Below, in pieces: positions 49,801-53,070 of a stretch of 64,000 bases of DNA (positions within the stretch are counted from its first letter, which is position 1; every line of letters begins with the position of its first letter). This DNA is from Hetaerina americana (taxonomy: Eukaryota > Arthropoda > Insecta > Odonata > Calopterygidae): contig JAKTNV010000061.1 of assembly GCA_022747635.1 (NCBI GenBank), positions 372,001 through 436,000 on the forward strand. The letters are read 5' to 3'. Under the pieces are notes generated by a model. The model was given only the letters and a program-made list of their open reading frames with translations. It was not told the DNA's origin and did no database searches. The translations under genes were made by a program, and so were the position numbers.

Positions 49801-51309
49801 GTTTTTATGCCTGGTAGCCTGAGATCTTTGTCAACAAGACAACACATGTAACGCAGCACTTTGGAACGAAGAGGAACAAACAGCTGGACGATGGATCGAA
49901 AATTAAGCCACAGTTTTAGGTTGCATATGACAGCCATCATCGTGTGCGCCAGGTTCACGGGAAGGTTCTCCGGATTGCGCCCCTCAAAGCAGAAAGTCAT
50001 TGCGCGGACACCACCACTCTTACAAAACAAGCACACATTTCTCAGCAAATACACTGGAATCTCGGGGTCGTGTAGGTCGCAGAAAGCACTTAAATTCGCG
50101 GCTTCCTGCTGAGACAACTCGTCCACTTTAGATTGCACACTGTGTTTATAAGCTACGTACAGGGGGAAGTTTAGGAGGAAAATTTTGGAGAGGAACTGAA
50201 AAAGTTTTTCACGTTCCTCCATCCCCCATACTTCCGAGAGATCTTCAGAATCGTCGGCAGAGAGACGGCCTTCGCAAGTGGAGGACCTCTCTCTGTGAGC
50301 AATGCCTTCCCCTCTTTCTTCTTTGACTTCCACTGACGGGTTTTCCTTAGCACTGACTTTGTCAACTTCAGCAACTTTGTAGGGTCCTGTTGTGACCGTC
50401 TGGGGCCCCTGCGTATCAGTGGCATTTTTCTGGTTGTTTTCAGGCCCATTGTTCAAGTTAAGGTGACAATGCACCAAATCTTGATGGAGTTCTCTCAACT
50501 GACTAACTGCAAGGCATATTATGCTTTGAATGACCAGATTAAACCGCTCAAAATTCTTCACATCGCGGAAACAACACATGCATTGCCTGCGGGAAAAAGC
50601 CCTTCCTTAATATCTTTGTCAAAAAGGTGTGAAAATTGTGCACATGTAGAATAAATATAAATAATTTCTTTACCTCTGAGACCAAGACTGCAAATAATTA
50701 AAAACAACTTCAAATTCACTTTTATTTATAATCGGCCTTTCATTTATTTCTTTAGACACTCTCTCTGCATCTGTACAAACAAACACGAAACATTACTTTC
50801 CATAAAATATGCAACACATTAACCACGCATAGTCAAACTATAGTAACATATAACTAGTGAAACAGTTATAAATACATACCAAAAGTTCCAAGTTATCTTT
50901 CGATACCTAAGTATTTACGAAGTTGAAAGGTACATTGGCACTCTTGGCAAAACAAAATAATGGCATCAAAATATATATTAGATATTGCACGCTTCGTAAT
51001 TTAATAATCTGCGCTAAGTTATTTCGATGACAGAAACATAAACAACATATAATATACGTTTAGCAATGATACACGGAGTCTAAACAAAACTCTCTAAGTC
51101 ATGCTAAACTGAGTTAACGTAAATACTCTCCTATCACCTTTTATTTTTCTTAAAGTAAGAAAATTTACTTTAGGTCACGATTTTCCTTTATAGCAATTTG
51201 TAAAAATGCATGTAATATCATTTAACTTAATTGTAAACTTAATATAAAAACTTAAACATTGCTTACACGACTGCAGTAGGTCCACAAAATCAGCGCATAC
51301 ATCGCACAT
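1544..51309 (-). CDS. USP34: USP34-type ubiquitin carboxyl-terminal hydrolase, 5' part of gene (28 exons, partial)
   Basis: This is a very large cysteine-protease deubiquitinase of the USP34 / puffyeye family; known members remove ubiquitin from nuclear and signalling substrates (axin in Wnt signalling in vertebrates, Myc in flies). Seen here: 28 exons joined with consistent phases give 2075 codons without a stop. The order matches vertebrate USP34: N-terminal Cys-rich start (residues 1-60), helical-repeat region (about 60-500), acidic Ser/Gly-rich linker (about 520-840), the family block KSEKNMADFDGEESGCEDE (about 820), more helical repeats, a ubiquitin-like stretch (about 1270-1380), and the catalytic Cys box GLTNLGATCYM with Cys at about residue 1991. 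The catalytic His/Asp part lies beyond the left edge. The start was chosen because the first 14 residues match the conserved family N-terminus. The full protein should be about 3,500 residues if it follows the family. Joins come from reading splice signals and homology, not from transcripts. Confidence 0.93.
1649..1661 (-). other. Pol III B-box-like sequence inside USP34 exon 28
   Basis: The coding strand reads GGGTTCAAATCCC, matching the tRNA/SINE B-box (GGTTCRANTCC). It lies in the middle of the insert that the exon carries relative to vertebrate USP34. It may be chance or a relic of an exonised tRNA-derived SINE; no A-box is evident nearby. Confidence 0.35.
2275..2367 (+). mobile_element. 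SINE A 3' body
   Basis: The sequence TTTTTACACTCTGAAATTG through GGCATCTCCCGCAGTTTCTT matches the body of the copy at 52541-52712 (TTTTTACACTCTGAAATTGT, GCATCTCCCGCAGT). The tRNA head is absent. Confidence 0.8.
2489..2657 (-). CDS. USP34: USP34 exon 27
   Basis: The exon encodes VFKYLFSLPNPRKRHVPKCK, then RSSAYDLLVEMVKGCPENYR and ends QHQP plus one base at donor GTATGC. The block AAAYDLLVEMVKGS directly precedes the catalytic domain throughout the USP34 and related USP9X/USP24 families. Confidence 0.95.
2658..3820 (-). other. USP34 intron 26, nothing recognised
   Basis: AT-rich intron without recognisable repeats. Confidence 0.5.
3821..4032 (-). CDS. USP34: USP34 exon 26
   Basis: The exon encodes SIEDPQDCPIDLEGLAKKL, then ISREFL and TVEDDGLIGLINLMSNVLKH, ending DFLVQ at donor GTAAGA. 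VEDDGLTGLLRLATSVVKHKPPF is the matching family block just upstream of the catalytic domain. Confidence 0.94.
4033..5346 (-). other. USP34 intron 25, nothing recognised
   Basis: AT-rich intron without recognisable repeats. Confidence 0.5.
5347..5458 (-). CDS. USP34: USP34 exon 25
   Basis: The 112-nt exon encodes VLHHHSEDGKEAYGPACRDY, then FWLLCRLVDGLPEDVVK and one base before GTGAGA. It matches PGCKEYFWLLCKLVDN of the family. The junction with exon 26 encodes Glu. Confidence 0.93.
5960..6720. repeat. Old dispersed repeat, copy 1
   Basis: It is homologous to 14780-16540; see that entry for shared blocks. It lies in USP34 intron 24. Identity appears patchy, suggesting an old transposon or intronic duplication. 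Confidence 0.65.
6730..6850 (+). mobile_element. CR1-like LINE 3' tail
   Basis: It contains GCATGTGGTTTTACTCTG, then CCCCACCACACGCCCTCACA and GCTTGTGGAGTATTATGTTG, aligned with the tails at 43240-43311 and 44827-44917. It is older than those, having lost several C/G positions. Confidence 0.75.
7480..7665 (+). mobile_element. Possible LINE C-terminal remnant
   Basis: The plus-strand translation with stops reads QQGRPRDE, then KDVKQGSYEGMTESI and NREEWGSS, resembling the GRPR...KKDVGCKSYxEVKxLAEDRExWR end of endonuclease-RT LINEs. It is heavily decayed. Confidence 0.45.
7834..8142 (-). CDS. USP34: USP34 exon 24
   Basis: The 103-codon exon encodes VVHHATSILVSWAHSEGHG, then LVLEDPEPAVRREACTAVY and ends YHGSE at donor GTGAAG. 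LLVSWAHC and the PETAVRHESCSGLYKLSL-type block confirm identity. It is a GC-rich island in AT-rich introns. Confidence 0.93.
8143..9950 (-). other. USP34 intron 23, nothing recognised
   Basis: AT-rich intron with several poly-A tracts. The open frame extending 7982-8587 on the plus strand is a shadow of exon 24 plus chance. Confidence 0.5.
9951..10070 (-). CDS. USP34: USP34 exon 23
   Basis: This 40-codon exon encodes PLLQMMDVKTVLPRLTNILC, then SFWGRAQ before donor GTAAAT. It corresponds to the LTEVFLVLVQ-to-HYSMWLLVSW interval of the family. Acceptor TCTTTTTCAG. Phase 0/0. Confidence 0.85.
10071..12010 (-). other. USP34 intron 22, nothing recognised
   Basis: AT-rich intron with a short CA run at about 11992-12001. 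No transposon was recognised. Confidence 0.5.
12011..12306 (-). CDS. USP34: USP34 exon 22, with poly-Gly run
   Basis: The exon starts VLQR, then eight consecutive Gly, then WDWQLDCLASLLGLL (WQLDCLACLLKL in the family). It continues through a Gly/Arg-rich stretch (GGRQRGRGRAVRG) to VLSLEE at donor GTGAGA. The exon is very GC-rich and both other frames are also long and open, but only this frame carries family homology. The Gly run is likely length-variable. Confidence 0.9.
12307..13213 (-). other. USP34 intron 21, nothing recognised
   Basis: AT-rich intron ending in a short ATAC-repeat run (about 12315-12330) just upstream of the exon 22 acceptor. No repeat family was recognised. Confidence 0.5.
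13214..13349 (-). CDS. USP34: USP34 exon 21
   Basis: This 136-nt exon has a strong pyrimidine tract and acceptor (TTCAATCCATCAG) and donor GTAAGT. It encodes AHCSGDSSNSSSSCDNEKNS, then SWSQKFIKCGGLRHLFDIFM. The second half matches SWSCKFVAAGGLQQLLEIFN of vertebrate USP34. It ends with one base that joins exon 22 as Gly. Confidence 0.88.
13476..13703 (-). CDS. USP34: USP34 exon 20
   Basis: This 76-codon exon encodes HHMPHTKAQVLSRRVWDILA, LLPTSPTILRGF and MYSLRIVECLCRPVSRISRN, matching NLSRRVWELLMLLPTCPNM and YALEIIEALGKPNRRIRR of the family. Acceptor CATATGCAG, donor GTAAGT. A 126-bp intron separates it from exon 21. Confidence 0.93.
14331..14592 (-). mobile_element. SINE B copy with tRNA-like head
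   Basis: On the minus strand the head has A-box GGGTAGAGTGTTGG and B-box GGTTCGATTCT, followed by the family body (GGAAACCATAACTAGCCCAG, CTGAACTTGAGGTTGATTAC). This is the best-preserved head of family B in the window. Confidence 0.8.
14953..15529 (+). mobile_element. Internally deleted mariner element with perfect 30-bp inverted repeats
   Basis: The inverted repeats at 14953-14982 and 15500-15529 (CAGGGTTCGTCCGG ends) are exact reverse complements flanked by TA on both sides, the mariner/Tc1 target. The frame 15176-15373 encodes the transposase N-terminal helix-turn-helix region (MPKFLEQRYSIKFAVKLGKS, RWHKMFVEGREEVDDE). It then shifts directly to the C-terminus (FQEWERRWNKCIDSQGSYFE, 15372-15458). 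The whole catalytic core is deleted, so it is non-autonomous. A GC-rich hairpin lies at 14994-15033. Confidence 0.92.
14994..15033. repeat. GC-rich hairpin in mariner 5' region
   Basis: Arms of 14 bp, GGCGCGCCGCTCCA at 14994-15007 and its exact complement at 15020-15033, with a 12-bp loop. It stands out against AT-rich surroundings. Confidence 0.8.
16844..17038 (-). CDS. USP34: USP34 exon 19
   Basis: This 65-codon exon continues the ubiquitin-like fold with LVFISTGVARPRKAG (MVFVSLGAPRRERKG type), then LPPPPKESLPTTLLLQPPYF and LFSLMQTLGCMEAWDRKG. Donor GTGAGT. Phase 0 on both sides. Confidence 0.93.
17039..17659 (-). other. USP34 intron 18, nothing recognised
   Basis: AT-rich intron. Introns 17 (17894-18541) and 16 (18669-19233) are also featureless to my reading. 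Confidence 0.5.
17660..17893 (-). CDS. USP34: USP34 exon 18, ubiquitin-like region
   Basis: This 78-codon, phase 0/0 exon encodes VTLELTAGDYIADLRAEVTH, then GPIRMITQGQELTTDFDEKT and LHEVGLKDLQ. ADLRAEVTHW and the HELTTD-type motif are family hallmarks of the ubiquitin-like segment preceding the second helical block. Donor GTATGG. Confidence 0.94.
18542..18668 (-). CDS. USP34: USP34 exon 17, start of ubiquitin-like region
   Basis: This 127-nt exon, found by reading between exons 16 and 18, encodes YAYHLRRWELEDEGTKGG and IPLRILIRPAGNAEK before donor GTAATG. It matches the YHLRQWQIEG / LPLRVVCQPAGLPDK region of the family and begins the beta-grasp, ubiquitin-like segment that continues through exons 18 and 19. 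Confidence 0.9.
19234..19441 (-). CDS. USP34: USP34 exon 16
   Basis: The exon encodes VSISAIQYLNAYYVGHRLEH, then LLLLRTHLETFRK, aligned with the AAIQYINSYY and LKTHLEAFRRR blocks of the family. It starts with two bases completing Asp from exon 15 and ends two bases into an Arg codon at GTATGA. Confidence 0.93.
19554..20243 (+). mobile_element. Pogo/Tigger-like repeat, copy 1
   Basis: It starts with ATGGATAATCGAAAAACATG and ends with GGTTAATCTGCAAAATGG then ATAATCC. Both ends resemble the degenerate TIRs of pogo/Tigger elements. It is non-autonomous, in USP34 intron 15, and abuts a mariner fragment. Confidence 0.6.
20244..20560 (+). pseudogene. Mariner transposase C-terminal fragment
   Basis: The frame encodes PDSPDLAPCDFYLFPNMKKW, EEVIAEAEAYFGEFKKSYF and the RWEKCI motif: the region around the third catalytic Asp of the mariner D,D34D triad and the conserved C-terminus. 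The N-terminus and first two catalytic Asp are missing. The open frame (20057-20530) begins in the adjacent pogo-like repeat and is therefore chimaeric. Confidence 0.85.
20561..21462 (-). other. USP34 intron 15, remainder
   Basis: AT-rich sequence between the mariner fragment and exon 15; nothing recognised. It includes GCATCACCCGCAGTGCATTT (about 21292), slightly reminiscent of the SINE A tail but too short to call. Confidence 0.45.
21463..21869 (-). CDS. USP34: USP34 exon 15
   Basis: The exon encodes LSVEQVDVLWDCLASDQRC, then MLRPESMGMTALGLFQRLCD, a Gly/Ser/acidic loop (GGSGGGASTQEDSDEIVSED) longer than in vertebrates, and MDHMWKIALRADST. Donor GTAAGC follows one base of the next codon. 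GC content is well above that of the surrounding intron, as in most exons here. Confidence 0.94.
21870..22601 (-). other. USP34 intron 14, nothing recognised
   Basis: AT-rich intron of 732 bp without recognisable repeats. Intron 13 (22857-23529) and intron 12 (23658-23965) are likewise plain. Confidence 0.5.
22602..22856 (-). CDS. USP34: USP34 exon 14, helical repeats
   Basis: The exon encodes SVVVSLRLLPKLFASFQQF, then VQVRLQFLTSIYSAVGS and ADDF. These are highly conserved armadillo/HEAT-like helices of the family. It ends two bases into an Arg codon at donor GTGGGT, completed by exon 15. Confidence 0.94.
23530..23657 (-). CDS. USP34: USP34 exon 13
   Basis: The exon encodes VHLGEGLALEAEKALYNLLC, then ERVIRMKFIEGCLENLAKN, closely matching the family. 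It is under 45 codons and was found by reading between exons 12 and 14. Acceptor ATTAATTAG, donor GTAAGT. It ends two bases into a Gln codon completed by exon 14. Confidence 0.9.
23966..24172 (-). CDS. USP34: USP34 exon 12
   Basis: The 69-codon exon encodes VHIGSHMAHPVSVASYQPH, a short His run (EHHHHGN), and the conserved end FRPEDVCLPGSTLIWDLLQD before donor GTAAGT. The ending corresponds to the GNTLLWDIVQDED region of vertebrate USP34. Confidence 0.92.
24380..25075 (+). mobile_element. Pogo/Tigger-like repeat, copy 2
   Basis: It begins near CGTTATCCGTGAGC and ends near GGGTAATTTGCAAACAGATAA, sequence types common in pogo/Tigger inverted-repeat ends. It shares most of its length with 19554-20243 (for example CATATTAAAATTTTAAGGTG versus TTTATTAAAATTTTGAGATG). 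There is no transposase frame. Confidence 0.6.
25779..25923 (-). CDS. USP34: USP34 exon 11, KSEKNMADFDGEESGCEDE block
   Basis: The exon encodes EVMEEAMSEEEGSYSSRMSN, followed by the family signature SEKNMADFDGEESGCEDELV, nearly identical between insects and vertebrates. Such conservation in an otherwise variable linker implies a binding function; this is inference. It ends LAARAR at donor GTATGT, phase 0. Confidence 0.94.
25924..27001 (-). other. USP34 intron 10, nothing recognised
   Basis: AT-rich intron, with no transposon or exon recognised. Confidence 0.5.
27002..27257 (-). CDS. USP34: USP34 exon 10, Gly/Ser/Glu-rich linker
   Basis: The exon encodes TTGSGAIGGGFLEKERKRG, then EEAGGGESSSSAESSG and DQQVPNVVIS, ending two bases into a codon at donor GTGTGT. 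It is a low-complexity acidic linker. The open frame continues upstream past the proposed acceptor (ACTTGCAG), but the phase fits only the chosen start. Confidence 0.75.
27258..28829 (-). other. USP34 intron 9, nothing recognised
   Basis: AT-rich intron. The open frame continuing upstream of exon 10 to 27444 is not supported as coding because the phase fits only the 27257 start. Confidence 0.5.
28830..29074 (-). CDS. USP34: USP34 exon 9, acidic linker with basic cluster
   Basis: The exon encodes a Glu/Gly/Asp-rich stretch (for example EEGEGDGAESEAGKSGG) followed by a strongly basic cluster, LRKKKKVYRKRKSGSRG, which looks like a nuclear localisation signal. Acceptor TTTTCCTGGCAG, donor GTGAGG and phases agree with exons 8 and 10. 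The long Pro/Ser-rich open frame on the opposite strand is a shadow of this purine-rich exon. Confidence 0.78.
29075..30078 (-). other. USP34 intron 8, nothing recognised
   Basis: AT-rich intron of 1 kb between the two linker exons 8 and 9. No repeat or RNA gene was recognised. Confidence 0.55.
30079..30199 (-). CDS. USP34: USP34 exon 8, linker
   Basis: The 121-nt exon encodes CFKSETVEVDSDKFPAEEAD and ends near TAQKEG at donor GTAAGT. It was found by reading the strand between exons 7 and 9. Only one of three frames is open, and its phases (two bases in, two bases out) fit both neighbours. There is no clear homology, since this is the variable linker. Confidence 0.7.
30907..31119 (-). mobile_element. 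SINE B copy
   Basis: It shares ACCATAAAAACAGTAATCAG, GGTCAGTTTGGTAGGTGATG and the CCTGTGCCGGTTATAATTTCC block with the copy at 14331-14592. The tRNA-like head is at the high-coordinate end (GCTCGACTACCGCGACCC) and is degenerate. Confidence 0.7.
31320..31905 (-). mobile_element. Pogo/Tigger-like repeat, copy 3
   Basis: It is the reverse complement of the repeats at 19554-20243 and 24380-25075: shared segments include the TTGACAATCATTTGTTTTTCC region, ATAATTCCACC, and a GGCCATATTTTCTG end. A (TA)n microsatellite lies at about 31802-31820. No transposase is encoded. Confidence 0.6.
31909..32154. mobile_element. SINE A inverted dimer (tail-to-tail outward)
   Basis: Two 3' bodies of SINE A face outward: a minus copy from 31909 (TTCCAAGAAACTGCGGGAG) and a plus copy ending at 32154 (CGCACAGTTTCTTGGAA). 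They meet near 32030 in remnants of the tRNA head (GACCGGGATT, CCCAGTCAAGG). The arrangement parallels the dimer at 52411-52712. Confidence 0.8.
32318..32424 (+). mobile_element. SINE A copy, head portion
   Basis: It begins GATAGCATAACTGGCTAAAG with the tRNA-like A-box, then a degenerate B-box (GAGTTTGAGTCC), and ends with the family's ACACTGAAATTGTTTCATTG. The 3' body is truncated. Confidence 0.75.
33931..34054 (+). mobile_element. SINE B body fragment
   Basis: It contains CAGCTGTGATTTTTCAAG, CTTCCTGGAAAACCAGAGG and TTTGTGTATTTCATATGG, matching the 3' body of the SINE at 38971. The tRNA head is missing. Confidence 0.65.
34106..34440 (-). mobile_element. Intact tRNA-derived SINE C with 13-bp target-site duplication
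   Basis: The element at 34119-34427 is flanked by identical CAATTTGGTATGC repeats (34106-34118 and 34428-34440). On the minus strand it has a tRNA-like head with B-box GGTTCAAATCCC, a central GATGGGACGTTAAACTGCGG segment and a tail of ACT repeats. The perfect duplication implies a fairly young insertion. Confidence 0.88.
34849..34963 (-). CDS. USP34: USP34 exon 7, acidic linker
   Basis: The 115-nt exon encodes PDSSQPSEGQKSPSEGSDHS and EEEKVQSD, hydrophilic and disordered in character, matching the acidic linker of the family in position rather than sequence. It is supported by a good acceptor (CATTTTCCAG), donor GTGAGT and matching phases on both sides. Conservation is low, so an alternative or skipped exon is possible. 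Confidence 0.75.
34964..38605 (-). other. USP34 intron 6
   Basis: This 3.6-kb intron has no recognisable transposon. A patch at about 35560-35830 is richer in GC than its surroundings and open in several frames, but shows no homology I recognise and no fitting splice phase. Open frames at 36444 and 37850 also look fortuitous. Confidence 0.5.
38606..38833 (-). CDS. USP34: USP34 exon 6
   Basis: This 76-codon, phase 0/0 exon starts SLYLASALIKFIW, the conserved continuation of exon 5. It then becomes Gly/Met-rich (GGMPMPHGNC) and ends in an acidic Ser-rich run (SSSENSVSVEASNSEDEQ) at donor GTACAC. The second half is low-complexity linker and is probably disordered. Confidence 0.88.
38971..39272 (+). 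mobile_element. SINE B copy (tRNA-derived)
   Basis: The head carries a tRNA-like A-box region (GTGGGTAGAGTGCTG) and B-box-like GGGTTTGATTAC, with three tandem GAACTGGA units between them. The body (CCTTGATGTGTGAATTTCAC, CACCTATCAAACCAACCTT) recurs at 14331-14592, 30907-31119 and 33931-34054. Confidence 0.75.
40011..40530 (+). mobile_element. LINE 3' fragment (RT C-terminal domain)
   Basis: The open frame 40017-40427 encodes LSKDIKKRLVKTLIW, ETWSLKQEDRCRLQAFEMWV and LGKRGKGRNRMGMLDGMKGG, the C-terminus of the same LINE family as 42050-45205. It is followed by a 3'UTR (GGAGTCACAAAATATTTATT) also present in the 42-kb copy. It is 5'-truncated, and no catalytic RT core is present. Confidence 0.85.
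43022..43311 (+). mobile_element. CR1-like LINE 3' tail, inserted in the RT gene
   Basis: This segment of about 290 bp interrupts the minus-strand RT frame between MANGESGW and VRQGCPLSP. It ends with the tail CCGCCACACGCCCTTGCGG followed by a TAGATGTAGA-type end, also found at 44858-44917 and 6800-6850. Confidence 0.75.
43921..44917 (+). mobile_element. 5'-truncated CR1-like LINE (C-terminus of RT plus 3'UTR)
   Basis: The plus-strand frame reads YIRRIVDKSDSKVKERCYHA, LVRPHLEYACSVWDP, VQRRAACFVKNSYDKTQSVT and LGWESLAERR, the C-terminal domain typical of CR1/jockey-type elements. A 3'UTR follows, ending in the CCGCCACACGCCC tail. TATATT occurs at both junctions (about 43916 and 44918), a possible short target-site duplication. 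Confidence 0.85.
45206..46884 (-). other. USP34 intron 5 segment, nothing recognised
   Basis: Unique-looking AT-rich intronic DNA between the LINE cluster and the fold-back repeats. No gene or repeat was recognised. Confidence 0.5.
46885..47003. repeat. Fold-back repeat, about 39-bp arms
   Basis: Arms 46885-46923 and 46965-47003 are reverse complements with about three mismatches, separated by 41 bp. They contain CTTTTCCACAGAATTTATTG. It lies in USP34 intron 5, about 620 bp from the perfect hairpin but unrelated in sequence. Confidence 0.85.
47610..47826 (-). mobile_element. Fold-back retroposon inserted at the exon 5 splice donor
   Basis: The 191-bp insert (47623-47813) is flanked by identical 13-bp direct repeats, GCTAACAGTACCT, at 47610-47622 and 47814-47826. 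It contains a perfect inverted repeat and a segment resembling TTCAGGCGTGATATGGTGG, shared with the element at 58416-58697. The right-hand direct repeat covers the last two bases of USP34 exon 5 and the first 11 of its intron, so the donor is duplicated. A target-site duplication of this length suggests target-primed retroposition. Confidence 0.8.
47623..47768. repeat. Perfect inverted repeat, 71-bp arms, 4-bp loop
   Basis: Arms 47623-47693 and 47698-47768 are exact reverse complements, checked base by base. The core of each arm carries GAAACCGGTCGCATTAAA. In the USP34 pre-mRNA it would form a long perfect hairpin starting 56 nt beyond the exon 5 donor. Confidence 0.95.
47825..48043 (-). CDS. 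USP34: USP34 exon 5
   Basis: The 73-codon exon encodes VIKQSHIILSFLAMEG, then IDIIWQASQLKHCSKQVHDL and ends with DHTEQ before donor GTACTG. In the family the next residues are LYLAS-ALIK, found at the start of exon 6 across a 9-kb intron. The donor lies inside a 13-bp target-site duplication of a 191-bp fold-back element, so the same splice-donor sequence occurs again 204 bp downstream. Reading through the first donor hits a stop at 47765-47767. Confidence 0.92.
48139..48410 (-). CDS. USP34: USP34 exon 4
   Basis: The exon encodes DFMWSAVKDPLESP, LDLAFKYFTSPTLTMRL and IISHIFGPNLHVE, among the best-conserved N-terminal stretches of the family. It starts with two bases completing an Asp codon from exon 3 and ends in phase 0 at GTAATT. 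Only 95 bp of intron separate it from exon 5. Confidence 0.93.
48411..49792 (-). other. USP34 intron 3, nothing recognised
   Basis: AT-rich intronic sequence. No repeat family, RNA gene or convincing coding exon was seen; the small open frames show no homology I recognise. Confidence 0.6.
49793..50586 (-). CDS. USP34: USP34 exon 3, N-terminal helical region
   Basis: The largest coding exon here (794 nt) starts after a pyrimidine-rich TTTTTCCCGCAG acceptor and encodes QCMCCFRDVKNFERFNL onward. A hydrophilic insert of about 90 residues (Asn/Thr/Glu-rich, about residues 87-175) is followed by the conserved EKLFQFLSKIFLLNFPLYVA and by VYLLRNVCLFC. It ends KTMA plus one base before GTGTGT. The hydrophilic insert is poorly conserved with vertebrates; the flanks are well conserved. 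Confidence 0.92.
50674..50770 (-). CDS. USP34: USP34 exon 2
   Basis: This 97-nt exon runs from acceptor TTGTACAG to donor GTAAAG. It encodes AERVSKEINERPI through FNYLQSWSQR, matching the family region that ends in the SWTQRQC-type motif. It begins with two bases and ends with two, compatible with both neighbours. Its own ATG at the 5' edge is out of frame and soon stopped, so it is not a start. Confidence 0.85.
50771..51266 (-). other. USP34 intron 1
   Basis: This short 496-bp first intron is AT-rich and opens with GTAAGC. No repeat or gene was recognised. Introns 2 (50587-50673) and 4 (48044-48138) are each under 100 bp. Confidence 0.7.
51267..51309 (-). CDS. USP34: USP34 exon 1, initiator Met (43 nt coding)
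   Basis: The exon encodes MCDVCADFVDLLQS plus one base, then a GTAAGC donor. The paired Cys residues and CADFVD resemble the conserved start of the family (MCxxCADLVE type). It ends in phase 1, which fits exon 2 starting with two bases and gives Tyr across the junction. The small size means ORF scans miss it. An alternative donor two bases earlier (GTGTAAG) would break the frame. Confidence 0.85.
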
Positions 51310-51450
51310 CTTCAATTAAAGTTGTAGTAAACCTCCCATTACTCCATAAAATGAAGTTAGGAGTCCATATTATCCTTATTATTCACCGTAAGTGGCTTAT
51401 AAAGGATACATGGATTGTGATCGAAAGCTTCTCATTTCCATTGAGTCCTC

Positions 51451-51461
51451 CCGCCATATTG
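51451..51461 (-). promoter_or_regulatory. Possible YY1-type site upstream of USP34
   Basis: On the coding strand the sequence is CAATATGGCGG, close to the YY1 core (AANATGGCGGC) common near housekeeping start sites. It lies about 145 bp upstream of the USP34 ATG, in a segment slightly richer in CG. The transcription start itself cannot be seen. Confidence 0.3.
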
Positions 51462-51965
51462 CATTGTGTCTGCTTCCCATGACTACTTAGAAACATTTGA
51501 CGCATTAATTTTCGTACGGATCGAACGATTTAAATGAAGGCGGAAACTGGTTTTGTAAAAAGTGCATTATTCCACGTATTTTCCTAAATGGTTCTTACCT
51601 TATAGTAGTGAACTTGAAGAAAATTTCTTCCTTCATTGATAGAAAAAATTAATGTTTACTAATGGGTTACTGCCCTTGTCCAAAACAAAAAATACAAATG
51701 CTATCTAGAGGCACCAACACAATTTAATATGCATGCATACACATGTATATAACATGTGCTCATATAATACGATATATATGTTTTTTTGTCAGGTGAGAAC
51801 TTGTAGCTAAACTAGATAAAAACTATTTTTAAATTTAAGCCTAATAATGATTAAATAGAACGATTAAAGAGCATTAAGCAAAATCTATAAAGAAGAAAAC
51901 ACATCATAAAATCAGCCAAATTAAGAGCCGATGAATAATGCCAAATTGTGACGGGTTATTTCTAA

Positions 51966-52271
51966 TCAGTCAACACCATTATTTTTTAATAGAGTAGATT
52001 TGCAAGCCTGTTTAATGTAGTATAATGATATGGCATGTAAATCAATGTTACTAGGCAGTTCATTACATTGTCTCATCATTTTATCTATGTCAATAAAGCA
52101 AGGGTTATTTCCTTTCCAAAATTGAGCTTTGAAAAACTCATTTTCTCTTAAGTTAACTTTTGCAACATTACAGTATAAACACTCAAGGGAAACAGGATAA
52201 CTCAAGGCAATCCACAAGATTTTTACAAAGCTTGAGTATCTCCTATAGAGTAAGGTAGTTAAATTTATCAA
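51966..52271 (-). other. Unidentified open frame of about 100 codons
   Basis: The frame, with MRQCNELPSNIDLHAISLYY near its C-terminus, is uninterrupted and has plausible amino-acid composition. I recognise no family. It may be a transposon remnant or chance. It lies between the kinase and USP34, upstream of the USP34 start. Confidence 0.2.
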
Positions 52272-52398
52272 TTGCCTGATAACATCATATGGGACATAAT
52301 AAGAAAAATTGCCAAGTTTTCAGAAGAATAATTTTAGGAATGTGTGTTAGACTCCCTCTATAGAGCTCTGGTGGCTTTCATAAAAGGATTACCTAACT

Positions 52399-52725
52399 AC
52401 CTACTTGGGTCTCAATGCAACAATTTCAGAGTGTAAAAATCATTCACCTTGACTGGGATTCGAACCCAGATCCCTCAATATCCGGTCAAGTGCTTTAGCC
52501 ACTTAAGCTATCGAGGCCTCTAAAACTCTGAATTTTTTTTTCGATAGCTTAAGTGGCTAAAGCACTCGACCGGATATTGAGGGATCTGGGTTCGAATCCC
52601 AGTCAAGGCGAATGATTTTTACACTCTGAAATTGTTGCATTGAAATGCACATTAGCGGATGACTCCGTTAAAAAGTTACTGTTGCGGCATCTCCCGCAGT
52701 TCCTTTGGAATTTACCTACTTGGGT
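52399..52725. mobile_element. SINE A inverted (head-to-head) dimer with 13-bp target-site duplication
   Basis: A minus-strand head (52413-52520) and a plus-strand full copy (52541-52712) form an inverted dimer about 20 bp apart. Each has a tRNA-like head (GATAGCTTAAGTGGCTAAAG, B-box GGTTCGAATCCC). TACCTACTTGGGT flanks the whole unit at 52398-52410 and 52713-52725, so the dimer inserted as one piece. The plus copy runs into the family body (ATTAGCGGATGACTCCGTTA, CATCTCCCGCAGT). Confidence 0.88.
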
Positions 52726-52949
52726 GTTTAGGGAAACATGGGAGGAAGAGTAATTATGTACTAATTTATAACAATAATGAGGGAAGAAATTTGCCTGAAG
52801 ATTTCATCAGACAATTATTATTTCCAATCCCACGAAAATGGAAAGATAGCCATTTTTGAGGACTATAGAATAATGTTTGATTTCGCGCACAACTAAAGTA
52901 GTTCTAGAGTAATGGTAATAAATTTAGGGGACCAACAGCCTAGATTATT

Positions 52950-53070
52950 TGAGATATTGGGGATGGATGGGAAAGGAGGAAGGATGGAGAGAGAAAAACG
53001 TTAGGCAAGGAAGGGATAGGAATAGATTAGGAATGTTGGACAGAATGAAGAGAGGAAGGAAGTATGTTTG
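52950..53070 (+). mobile_element. LINE 3' fragment
   Basis: AACGTTAGGCAAGGAAGGG and GGAATGTTGGACAGAATGAA match AATGTTAGGCAAACGAGGAA and GGATGTTGGACGGGATGAA of the LINE copy at 40011-40530. It is a short, decayed piece. Confidence 0.7.

Noticed and set aside
52541..52612. Possible tRNA gene (A- and B-boxes present)
   Set aside because: It does not fold into a convincing cloverleaf, is duplicated in inverted form, and continues into a SINE body with target-site duplications.
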